Assembly (NCBI RefSeq): GCF_032362555.1
Contig: NC_083529.1
Coordinates: 1,116,001-1,180,000, forward strand
Source: Amyelois transitella
Taxonomy: Eukaryota; Arthropoda; Insecta; Lepidoptera; Pyralidae
Direction of reading: 5' to 3'
DNA: 64,000 nt
This document shows positions 1 to 10,800 of the stretch, piece by piece (the stretch's first letter is position 1; the number at the start of each line of letters is the position of its first letter). The notes under the pieces were generated by a model. That model ran no database searches. It had not been told where the DNA came from and was given only the letters and a program-made list of their open reading frames with translations. The position numbers and the translations under genes were made by a program.

Positions 1-562
1 TGAAACAAACGTCAAGAATTTTAGAGGGATTTGTTGCAAACAGGGACTAGAAATAAAAAGCGTTATGCAATACGGACAAGACAGTAAGTGAATAATATTT
101 TGGTTTTAAAAATAAAACAAAATAATTAATAAAACAAAATAATTAATAAAATATTAGCAGTTTTATTACTATCATTGGAAAAAGCAGGTAAAAGCATTAA
201 TGTGAATGGATTATGTCAGGTAGTACATACCACGCATTATTCGATTTTATTCCATTGTTTATTATCAGATTAATTTTCAAGAAGCGTGGACCGTCATACG
301 CATCATTATATCATTTATTTTTTACTAAACAGTATTCAATACTAAGTACGAAGTCGGTAGTTAATTTAACAATCCTTAAACGTTAAATATCAGGTTGATA
401 TTAAAATTAAATGTGAATATTAAAACTAAATATAATGAAGGTACTTTATAAGTACGTGTTGACTGAAAAATTAATTTACCTACAATATGTAACTATACTA
501 ATTACTCATTTTGCATAACACCATCAAAGCACTTTGAAAGTAGTTTTACAGTAACTTTTTAC
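1..562. other. AT-rich spacer, no gene seen
   Basis: Only short A/T runs and a small direct repeat near 115-150. No exon, RNA gene or recognisable repeat was found here. Confidence 0.5.
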
Positions 563-670
563 CTACAGTTTTCGAGTTTCCTTAGTGCGTTTCCATGAAG
601 GAATGTCGCGTAGTTTCTTCCGCGCTTCCTTAGGATCACATTTTTGCACAAATTGAACTAAATTCTCCAT
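563..670 (-). CDS. small hypothetical ORF, 35 aa
   Basis: An ATG-initiated frame of 35 codons ends in TAG. It encodes a charged, Lys/Arg-rich peptide beginning MENLVQFVQKCDPKEARKK. The stop is directly followed by a donor-like GTAAAA on the minus strand, so it could also be a decayed first exon of a gene leaving the window to the left. Unlike its surroundings it is not AT-rich and has balanced codon use. I do not recognise the family and cannot show that it is expressed. Confidence 0.3.
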   Translation of the reverse strand: MENLVQFVQKCDPKEARKKLRDIPSWKRTKETRKL

Positions 671-998
671 GTTTTCTTATTAAAAACAATAAAAAACCGG
701 AGCAACCTTTTAACTGAGATAAAAAAACTGCCATACTGTTTTGAATGACACGTGATCACAATACCGCGCTGTCATTGGCTAATTTCTTTTTAGCGGATTC
801 TGAAGTAAACAACACGTATTTTAGCGGGATTTGCAATGAAGGTAAAGTTTTGAGTGCAAATTTCTAAAGGTTTTGCCAGGTTTTAATGAGAAATGATAAT
901 GACATCATAAAAAGAATACGTACTGGCGCCATTTTTATCTATTACCTCAATTTTTATGAAAAAGTCTTTTAGCGGACTTTGAAACTAGACGCCTCACC

Positions 999-1154
999 TA
1001 TAAACTTGGGATTATTCTTTTTTGGCGATAAGCTAGCAACCTGTCACTATTTGAATCTCAATTCCAGACAGCTGTGCGTGGCCTATCAGTCTTTTCAAGA
1101 CTGTAGATTCTGTCTACCATGCAAGGGATATAGACGTGATTATATGTATGTATT
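999..1154 (+). repeat. RepA copy, 3' two-thirds
   Basis: Starts in the internal AACTTGGGATTC block and ends in the gacgtgattatatgtatg tail. The head is missing. Confidence 0.75.
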
Positions 1155-1207
1155 ACAGAGCGCTACCACAGGAAGAAGGAACTATGTTTCCGAAACGTCC
1201 ACTAATA

Positions 1208-1436
1208 GGTAGCGGGAACGATAGTTCGGGCTCGACCGCCACAGAGGGAAGATCTTCCGCCAGGCTAGGTGTTATGCCTGGGGAACCGCGGCTCCGACGA
1301 TTTTGCGTCGGAAGTTGTAACTATATATCCTCAAATCCGTGAAATCTTTGCTTGCGCGATTAAGACTTTTCGCTGTTTTTGACTGATAACGTTGCGTGAA
1401 TTTATTTTTGTTGCGGCGTATAGATGTTGCCACAAA
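1208..1436 (+). repeat. MITE-D copy
   Basis: A ~225-bp element beginning TAGCGGGA and ending near TGTTGCCACA. It contains the family's conserved GGGGAACCGCGGCTCCGACG and CTTTGCTTGCGCGATT blocks. Other copies are at 10403, 10677, 34330 and 39905. The ends (TGTAGCGGGA and the complement of TGTCGCCACA) are imperfect inverted repeats, and no transposase frame is present. I infer a non-autonomous DNA transposon. Confidence 0.6.
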
Positions 1437-2206
1437 GCTATTATTAATTTGTCAAGATCATTTAATATGTGCTATTAACTTGCTTTAATACGTTAGTGTC
1501 AAGATAATCGGTTGGAATGACTATAGATCAGCTAATACCTACGTGACTTGACCCGTGTCTAATCAAGCACCTTTTATTTATTTATTTATTTGGAAGACCA
1601 ACAACCGTTTACAAAAAATAGCGCCACATATGTATAACAAATGGTCAATTATTGGTCCTCACAGATACAAAACACTAATACAATAAAAAAAAGTAACATC
1701 AATCTCTAAACAATCAACAATAACAATTTATGAGTTAACGTCTAGTTACTAATTTTAAAAGAACTTAATTCTATCACCAGTTAAATATATACATATTATT
1801 GTAATATCATCCCAGGTTATTCTTTTATCTTTTTAAATGTGTGGAAAGAATGGTGGTAATCCACACACACTAAAAATAAGTGTCAGTTTAAAAAAAAAGG
1901 AATTCATCACAATTCATCATTCATTATCGTTCTCTCAAAATCATTAACAATAATCCTTCAGGTACATTTATACAACCAATCTTGATCTTTGATAGCTGGT
2001 TAATAAAGGCGTGATTATCAGCCGTCTTTGGAGTGTTCAGTGCGTGGTAGATTAATCATATACATACATAGGGTAGGGTTACTGTTACATTACATCTGCA
2101 TCCCAACGGGTAGACAGAGCCACAGTCTTGATTCTTCATTGTGACAAAGCTTATTTTTGTTGCCTTTAATCTGAAGCCACATTATGACTCAATACGTAAT
2201 CACATA
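1437..2206. other. spacer without recognised gene
   Basis: AT-rich, with a (TTTA)n run near 1573-1590 and a RepA tail scrap near 2097-2130. No exon was seen. Confidence 0.5.
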
Positions 2207-2358
2207 TAATCGTCTATATCCCTTGCGGGGTAGACAGAGCGAAGTCTTGAAGAGACCGATAGGCCACGTTCACCTGTTTGGCTTAATGATAAGAGTTCAG
2301 ATTCAAATAGTGACAGGTTGCTAGCCCATCGCCTAAAAGAAGAATCCCAATTATGACT
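2207..2358 (-). repeat. RepA copy, 3' part
   Basis: Reads in antisense from the ccttgcggggtagacagagc tail block to the GGCGATGGGCTAGC block. Confidence 0.75.
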
Positions 2359-2626
2359 TATGACTCAAGAGTATGAGAAAATCACCACGTTTCTAAACCG
2401 TGACTCAGTCATGATAATCACTCAGGAAATACATTTTGAATCAGTTTCTCTTTTTTTCCAATGATTTGTACATTTTATCTACTTAATGAAAGATTGCTTG
2501 AAATAAGTTAAGAATTTGAAAGACCAATTTAAAATTGAATGATAATGAAAAATTTTATAAGTTGATACGAGTATAGTAGCTTCTTCTGGGTTCATCGTGA
2601 CAAATTTAAATAAATAAATAAACCGG

Positions 2627-2940
2627 TAAAAAAGGTGGTCGAATTGGTAGGGTGCTCGGTTAAAATGCGTGATAAGCATAAAAGGCACAGGTTCAAATCC
2701 CACCTCGGCCATGTATGAAATGACTATATTTTTGAAGTCTGTATACTAACTGATGTTCTTCCGGTGAGGAAAAACACCGCGAGGAAACTTGCACATTCAG
2801 GCAACTGAATGTGTAACCATGATCCAATAGGTTAGGTTCCCCTACAAAGGTTACCGAGGTCAGATTTTCTTCGCTTCGTGTAAAAACCTGAGTCCCCCAA
2901 TCCACAAAAAACCAGGATAACGCCAGGAGAAACATATTAT
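2627..2940 (+). repeat. SINE2, tRNA-derived SINE
   Basis: A tRNA-like head carries a B-box-like GGTTCAAATCCC at about 2690-2701 and an A-box-like TGGTAGGGTG. It is followed by a conserved body with GAATGTGTAACCATGATCC and a gttaggttcccctacaaagg block. Related copies are at 7205(-), 25922(+), 47452(+), 56100(-) and 61598(-). The dispersed body argues for a SINE, not a functional tRNA. Confidence 0.7.
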
Positions 2941-2948
2941 ATTTCTAT

Positions 2949-3005
2949 ACATACATACATAAACTCACGTCTATATCCCTTGCGGGGTAGACAGAGCCAG
3001 TAGGC
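2949..3005 (-). repeat. RepA tail fragment
   Basis: A (CATA)n tract followed by the antisense RepA end block only. Confidence 0.65.
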
Positions 3006-3042
3006 TAAATGATATTACACATATATTAGTAAATAAATATTA

Positions 3043-3123
3043 ACTAGATGTGCCCGCGACTTCATCCGCGTGGAATTTTAGGTTTTGTTTTAGTTATTTT
3101 GGGCCTCATTGAAGCCCTCAACG
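3043..3123 (-). repeat. Helitron-like H2, 3'-end fragment
   Basis: Begins ACTAG and continues with the gcgacttcatccgcgtgg hairpin block shared with 40788 and 48815. Only the terminal ~80 bp remain. Confidence 0.55.
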
Positions 3124-3179
3124 ATTAAAGACATTGGAATAACTGAGCTTACTGATAGAAATTTCTCTAGAAATAATAC

Positions 3180-3518
3180 TCTTCAGTTTAAGTTCTATAC
3201 TTATTTTCTTTTTCTTTGGTGTGTAGAACATCGCTCACGTTGGTATGGCCATTTAAAAAGACGCGAAGGAGACCACGTGGTGACAATTGCGCTAAAATTA
3301 CCAGAACAAAAAAAAGAGGTAGAGGCCACCCGCCATCGACCTGGTGGTCAGACATCCGAAAGGATCTCAAGCAAGCCCAGTTGCCAGAATCGACAACCCA
3401 ATACAATACCGAACAAGTCTTGGCGCAGAAAAGTGGGGAGACCCGACCCCACATAACGGGACCAGGGATGGAAGAAGAAGTAGAAGAAGAAGTACCTACA
3501 TTAATAAAAATAATATAA
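3180..3518 (+). pseudogene. LINE reverse-transcriptase C-terminal remnant
   Basis: Two overlapping frames together resemble the C-terminal tail common in insect non-LTR retrotransposons. The motif RSRWYGHLKRR is in one frame. RGRGHPPSTWWSDIRKDLK, and later a W-G/A-DP..NGTR-like end, are in the others. At least one frameshift separates them and there is no RT core here. It differs from the LINE at 24289-25558. It may extend a few dozen bases upstream. Confidence 0.6.
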
Positions 3519-3536
3519 CAAATTTATAGAAAAGAT

Positions 3537-3794
3537 TGCCGTGTGGTTCCCGGCACCAATACAAAAAAGAATAGGACCACTCCATCTCTTTCCCATGGAT
3601 TAAAAGGCGACTAAGGGATAGGCTTACAAACTTGGGATTCTTTTTTTAGGCGATGGGCTAGCAACCTGTCACTATTTTTGAATCTCAATTATATCGTTAA
3701 GCCAAATAGCTGAACGTGGCCATTCAGTCTCTTCAAGACTTGGCTCTGTCTACCCCGCAAGGGATATAGACGTGACCATATGTATGTATGTATG
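3537..3794 (+). repeat. RepA, full-length reference copy
   Basis: A complete member of the dominant dispersed repeat. The head is TGCCGTGTGGTTCCCGGCACC. Then come the CCATGGATTaaaaggcgact block, the GGCGATGGGCTAGCAACC block, a degenerate B-box-like TTTGAATCTC, and a terminal block CTCTGTCTACCCCGCAAGGG running into a short (TATG)n. The terminal ~45 bp align with the 3' end of the RTE-like LINE (compare 13356-13408), so I call it a LINE-dependent SINE. Its head is not clearly a tRNA. Confidence 0.85.
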
Positions 3795-4307
3795 TTATAG
3801 AAGAGATACGGAAGAACTCGCGGGAAACAGCTAGTACCCTACTTAGTTACCTACGTAGTAAAGATTTTTTTTAATGTTATTTTCGAACTAAAAATAAAGA
3901 GGTCTGTCTGTTGACCCCTATCACGATAGCAAGGTATCTATTTATAAATAAAACACAATGATATTTTGCATTAGCTATGCATGTACAGTCAACTATATAT
4001 TAACCTACCCAAATTCATTGCAAATTAGCCTTTTTTACCGAGTCATAGATACTGCGGGGTAACTTTGATATGCAGTTGACTGTACCAAAAGAATAGTAAA
4101 GTTTTAATTTCAAAACTGTATAACAATAAACAAGTTGTAAAATCTTACTTAAATTGTAAATGTACTTATCTACTTAATAAAATTATTTATGATTTTTTTA
4201 AGTACTGGTAATTTTTTATGTGATTGTTTATTACCTATGTACATAATTACTTTCAATAAGTACTTCGTATGTACATAGTACATACATGAATCAATCAATC
4301 AATGTAT
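3795..4307. other. spacer, nothing recognised
   Basis: AT-rich sequence with short direct repeats of tacata near 4250-4290. No exon or RNA gene was seen. Confidence 0.5.
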
Positions 4308-4490
4308 GATCATGTCTTTATCTCTTGCGGGGAAGACAGAGTCAACAGTCGTAAGAAGACGTTGTTTGAAGGCCACGTTCATAACAGAAATTCAAATATT
4401 GACAGGTTGCTAACCTTATAGAGGAATCCTAAGTTTAAAAACCTATCCCTTAGTCGCCTTTTACGACATCCATATGGAAATAAAAGGAAT
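4308..4490 (-). repeat. RepA copy, head missing
   Basis: Antisense order from the tail block to the TCGCCTTTTACGACATCCAT block, with internal small deletions. Confidence 0.7.
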
Positions 4491-4849
4491 TAAGTGGTAC
4501 TAATACTTACGGTATAATATCAACAAAAGCTTTAATCTGTTAGGTTTTTGTAATGTAAACAATTTATTCTGAATTCTTGGCATTTTACAGAAACTGCAAT
4601 TTGCAATTGCAACGTCCACTAAGTCACGTAAACCATTTCGTTGCCATTCATAAAAACAAAAGACCCTGTACCAATGCACTGTTCATAGAATAATCTTTTT
4701 ATCGCTAGGGCTCATGGTACAGGCCATATCAGCTGAGATGCGAGGATTCCATTCGAACATCAAATATCGAAACAAACATAGACGCGTCGCCGGTCGTGGG
4801 GGGAAGTCGTTCAAGTTTGTTGTGTGCCAGTGTTAATTAAAAAAACAAA

Positions 4850-7800
4850 ATGAGGTTTCTATCGAGTTTAGTATTTTGTTTTTTGTGCTACAGTTTATCA
4901 CTAGCCAGTGTAAGTATTTTTTCATCTATTTTTTTTTATATTTGCACGTGTGATGTTGTAATGGCCGGTATTTTGGCTATATTTTTATTTAAATTGAATA
5001 AGATAGATAACTAATTAAAAAAATCAAAATAAATATATTATTACACCTAGTGGGTAGGTGTAATTAATAATTTATTTAAGCAATCTAAAGGCGTGTTACA
5101 CGTATAAAAAAAAAGAAAAAAATAGTCATTCATTCACTTATCTTATATACCTACATATTTATTTTACAAATATGCACTCTTAATAAAGAGAAAAGATTTG
5201 TATTTTTGTATGTTTGTAACGAATAAACTCAAAAATTAAGTACCTACTACTTATGATTTTCCAGAAAGCCACAGATTTACCTAAAATAGAGCTTTGGGAG
5301 TGACAAAGGCTAATTTTTTCTGGAATTTCTCACGTGTGCGAAGTCCAGCGCAAAAGCTAGTTACAAAATGAACATAATTGAGTTCTCGTTTTCGTGGTCG
5401 ATACTAGTAGGTACATAGCCAATAAAAATAATGTAATTAGTTTATTAGTTTAAGATCGTGATATAAAAAAAATATGTGTTAGGTACCAAAGATTAATAAT
5501 TAAAGATATCAATCACGTCTTTATCCCTTGCGTGGTAGGCAAAGCCACCAATCTTGGAAAGGCCGTGTTTTGCTAAATGGCATTATAATGGCTAGATGAG
5601 ATCACATCGCCATAAAGAAGAATCACAACTTTGAAAAGATTTTCAGAAAAATAAATTGTGAAAAAAAAACATGACGTGACTACGATTTATTTGTTTTTTA
5701 ATCTATAAATTTTCTTTCTTGTTTATTTAATTTTCCTGAATGTTTTTCTCCTTATATTAACTTTATTAAATTTAATATTTTCGAATTAAGTATATGACCT
5801 TTATAAAAACTTCTAAGTCCTTTAAAAAAAAAGCACGTGCGACGTAGCAACAATGGTTCAACACCCGATCACGCGATGATGCCGTGTTGTTGTTCCTTCT
5901 CTTTCTAAAAAAGAGACAGGAATACTGCCCTAATTCCCTATCCCTTGGGTTGTCATTAATCTCGTCAGAGGGGAGTCACGTAGACAGATTCGTATTGAGA
6001 CGGCGCTAGCTAGAAATATTTGTGGGCAACTATATGTTAGCGCCCTCTAGTAAGTTTGTTTGTAAACTCTTTACTGCATATAAAAGGAAATGTAACAAAA
6101 ATAGAACAGTCATTGGATTTAGAAGAATATGTACAATGGCGGACTTATCTCAATCGAGATTTCTACCAGTCAACCAAATATATGTTGTAATTATAGGCTG
6201 ATAAAAAAAATAGGCTGATATAAATAATATAATCACATCTATATCCCATGCAGGATGTACAGATTCCTTTCTTGAATCTGTCTCTTGAATGTCATCTCAC
6301 ACACTCTTGAAAAAACTGAAACGCCACGTTCAGCTGTATGGTTTTATGATGGAATAGAGATAGCATACTGGCAGGTTGCTAACTAAGCTGAATTCCATCA
6401 TAAAGCCATCCAGATTAAGTAAGGCAAGTCTTTTCTAGACTGTTGGCTCTGTTTATCCCGTAATGGACCTTTATATATTTACATACATACATACATATTG
6501 TCACGTCTGTATCCCTCGCGGGGTAGACAGAGCCAGCAGTCTTGAAAAGACTGAATAGCCACGTGAGAGGTTGCTAAACCATCGCCTAAAAAGAATCCCA
6601 AGTTTGTTAGCCTTTCCCTCAGTCGCCTTTTACGACATCCATGGGAAAGAGATGGAGTGGTCCTAATCTTTTTTGTATTGGTGCCGGGAACCACACGGCA
6701 TCTTTATATATTTTTTTATGATATTTTAATTTTTACCTTTATATTTGAATGGAAGTACATATAATGTATATATATATTTTGTTTCAGGACACATATAGGG
6801 CTGCAACATTTGGGTCCAGCGTCTTCTCTGATCTACGGAGATATTTACCAGCCTTGAAAGATGCTTCTAAACATGTAAGATTCCTCATTCTCTTTACTTC
6901 TTCGGCTTTAACTTTGGCTGCTTTGTGCTTTATTTTATACGTACTGAGACGATCGCCTTTATATTCTTTAATTTCCTCCCACCCTAAGGTTGACTGGAAG
7001 AGACGGCTTTAGCGATAAGTCCGCCTTTGTACCTCATAACATACATACATACATACATAAAATCACGCCTCTTTCCCGGAGGGGTAGGCAGAGACTACCT
7101 CTTTCCACTTGCCACGATCTCTGCACACTTCCTTCGTTTCATCCACATTCATACCTCATAACCTGGGTTTTTTTTTCTGTTTCTCATCTAAAAGAGTTTA
7201 TCTATCTATCTTTAGTCCCGGTTACATCCTCAACACTGTGGAGAGGAGACCGTGGTATGCCTTTGAACATGATCCTGGATTTAGTGAGTCAGGTTTTTAC
7301 ACGAACCGACTCCCGTCTGATGACCTCCGCAACCTTTGCAGGGGAACCTAACTAGCATTGGATCATGGTTACACATCCAGATGCTTGAATGCTCTGACCG
7401 TTCCCTGGGATGATAGTTAAAATATCAAAAGTTCACATACTAGACATATAATCACGTCTATAGATATCTATGCGGAGTAGACAGAGAAATTTCGAAAAGA
7501 CTGATAGGCCACATTCAGCTGTTCGGCTTAATGATAAAATTGAGATTCAAATAGTCACAGGTTGCTAGCCCATCGCCTAAAAGAAGAATTCTAAGTTTAT
7601 AAGCTTAATATCCCTTAGTCACCTTTTACGACATCCATGGGTAAGGGTTGGGTGGTCCCATTCTTTTTTCTATTTAAGCCGGGAACCACACGGCACGAAT
7701 AGAGATCTATGTATAGTTTAGTTTGTATTTAGTATCATTTAATGATATATATTTTGTCCTCAGGATGTAAATATAGTCGTTTTGCCTTCAGGAGATATAT

Positions 7801-10800
7801 ATACGGCTGAGAATTATGATGAGGTGAGTAAAAAAATTAAAATTAAAAATTATTATTAACTAGCTTATGCCCAATACTTTGACGGCGTTGTTTCTTTTTT
7901 CGCAAAAAAAAACGCAGCCTATGTAACAACATATTTAGGTACCGATTTCATCAAAATCGATTCAGTGGTTCAAGCGTGAAAGCCTACAGACATACAGGCT
8001 TACTTTCGCATTTATAATATTGGTAGAGGTTAAAAAGAGGTCGTCTAAGAACGTGATGGTTGGACGATCTGCGAAAAGCCGAGAAAAACTAAAAAAAGTT
8101 TGAAACCGCATCAAAATCGGTTCAGCGAATCTACTTAACTTTTTTTTTAAGGTGGCTAGCTTGAGCTTACAATGACGCGTTTGTAATATTGTTCCTATTT
8201 TCAGGACGTCAAGACCTTGTCAGACTTAGCCCAGCAGACGAACTTATATATAGTAGCTCACTTGCTGGAGAAAACCCAGTGTCCGAATGGTGAAGAAGTG
8301 GTAAGGAGTAACCTGGTCTTCGACAAAGAGGGGTCCATTATTGCTGTGTAAGTCATCTCTCTCTCTCACTCTTATTACATACGCATATACATGTCTCTCA
8401 ATCTTTTTATTAAGAAATGTGGTCGGGAGAATACATTGTACAGATTAATTGACTAATACGAAGTTTAAATAATAAAAAACATACATACATATAATCACGT
8501 CTTTTTCCCTTGCGAGGTAGGCAGAGCCAACAGTGCTGAAAATACTGATAGGCCACGATCAGCTTTTTGGCTTACTGATAGAATTGAGATTCATATAAAG
8601 TGACAGGTTGCTAGCCCATCGTCTTAAAGAAGATTCCCAGGTTTGAAAGCCTATAGGTACCTGAGATGCCTTTTACGATATCCATGGGAAAGAGATGGAG
8701 TGATCCTATTTTTTCATAGTAAACAAACGTTTAATAAACAAATCAATTCACATTACAATAGCCTTTTATTTCTGTATGTTTAGTCGACCATTGATTTCAC
8801 CTTGAAGATATGTTAATTATATTGTAGTACTGCTATCAATTTGTTAGAAGCAATTTTCAATCAGGTCAATGATTGGCCTACTACGAATTTAGCTATTTAA
8901 ACGCTTTATGTGTTTTGGTTCCCGGCACCAATAGAAAAAAATAATCGGACTACTCCATCTCTTCCCCACGGATGTCGTAAAAGGCGGCTAAGGGATTGGT
9001 TTATAAACTTGGGATTCTTCTTTTAGGCGATGGGCTAGCAACCTGTCACTATTTGAATCTCAATTCTATCTTAAAGCCAAATAGCTAAACGTGGCCTACT
9101 TATCAGTCTTTTCAAGACTGTTGGCTCTGTCTACCCCGTAAGGGATATAGACGTGACCATATGTATGTATGTATTATAAGACATTTTAAAAAACATTTAA
9201 ATATTATTTTGTTTTCACAAAATTTGTAGACATCGAATAAAACTAAGACTTAAAACTTATATAGTTTCGCAGAAAAAAGAAAACGTGGACGATACATACA
9301 TTATTATTATAGTTATGATATTTCTAAATGTAATATCAAATTTACATAAAATTGATTTTTAAAATTGAACAAATTTTAATTTGCTTTAGTATCTAGTTGT
9401 AATTTCGAAAAGATTCGAGATCTGTGAGTAACAAATATAAATCGAAATCAATGTTCACGTACGAATTCTGAACTACCTACTTATCATTTAAGCGGCTAAA
9501 ATTTTACTTTAAATATCATTTCTTTCCAAACAGTTACAGAAAACCTATGAACAACATAGCCAATTGCACCTTCACGAGCAAAGACGTCACAACCTTCACC
9601 TCTGACTTCGGCGTGACCTTCGGACTCCTCATGGAGGAAGACCTGGTGTTAAGACCTCCAGGGTTGAAGGGGCTGAAGAACTTCGTGGTAACTGGCCCTT
9701 CGCAAGCTGATATATCGTTTTTGAATGGTAAGTAATTTTGGAAAAGTCCATATATAGTAAAAAGTAAAAGTAAAAAGAATTTATTCAAAGAACACCATAA
9801 CAAAAAGACAAAAAAGGAAACAAAAATATGTATAAAAATAGACATGTATTTATTTACTAATTTATGTACACAGAAAACATCGAGACTGATAAACACAGGA
9901 AACAAAATTACAAAGGTTCTGCTTATTTCAAAAGAAATCTCTTCCAGCAGACCCGAGATAGGAGACATGATGGAAAGGGTGACAGGCGTGTACTCTACTC
10001 ACACAACTAATAATAGACATACATAAACAAATAAGTACATATATAAAATATAATAAAATACATATATAAAATATACAAAATAATAAACTTACATAAAATA
10101 TGTAGTATGGTGCTCCCGAAAGGGTACCCCTTCAGCATAATGCTGGCTGTAAACATTCCGGAACAACAATCCGGAAGATCAGCGCCTGGTGCCTGGGTAG
10201 GCATCACGGATATAGAATAGAATAGAATAAATTTATTTTCAAAATTGGATACAAGGTATCACTTATTGACGTCACATAACTTAAATCTAATTATAACTAC
10301 TACCGCTTCCAAAGCGCATCTGTAGAAGAAGCGGCGGAACAAACTACACTGCAGCAATATACAATATATAAAAGATATACGTACAATACGTACGTCGGAG
10401 TCACTGTAGTGAGAGCGATAGTTCGTGCTCGACCGCCACCAAAGATCTTCTAGAAGATCTTCCATCTTCTGCGAGGCTACGAGTTTATTGCCTTGGGAAC
10501 CGCGGCTCCGACGATGTTCTGTCGGAGGTTATACAAAAATATACCTACATATGCCCGTGAAATCTTTGTTTGCGCGATTTAGACTCTTCGCTTTTATTGG
10601 CTGACAGCGTCGCGTCATTGGCTGTTGTCACTTGTGGCGTAGAGATGTCGCCACACTTAACTTGGCAATATCTATGTAGCGGGAGTGATAGTTGGAGCTC
10701 GGCAGTCACAAAGGGAAGATTTCGACTTCCGCCAGGTTAGGTGTAATGCCTGGGGAATCATAGCTCAGACGATGTTGAGTCAGAGGTTGTATTTATGATC

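Noticed and set aside
979..1342. Two overlapping ORFs near 1-1.3 kb
   Set aside because: They lie on RepA and MITE-D sequence.
2627..2715. tRNA gene at the SINE2 head
   Set aside because: Poor acceptor stem pairing and a dispersed body follow; a tRNA-derived SINE fits better.
6749..7012. 87-aa ORF over 6749-7012
   Set aside because: Contains exon 2 (6788-6874) but continues into the intron past a good GTAAGA donor.
9534..9968. 144-aa minus-strand ORF
   Set aside because: Antisense shadow of vanin exon 5 and repeat sequence; no homology sense in that frame.
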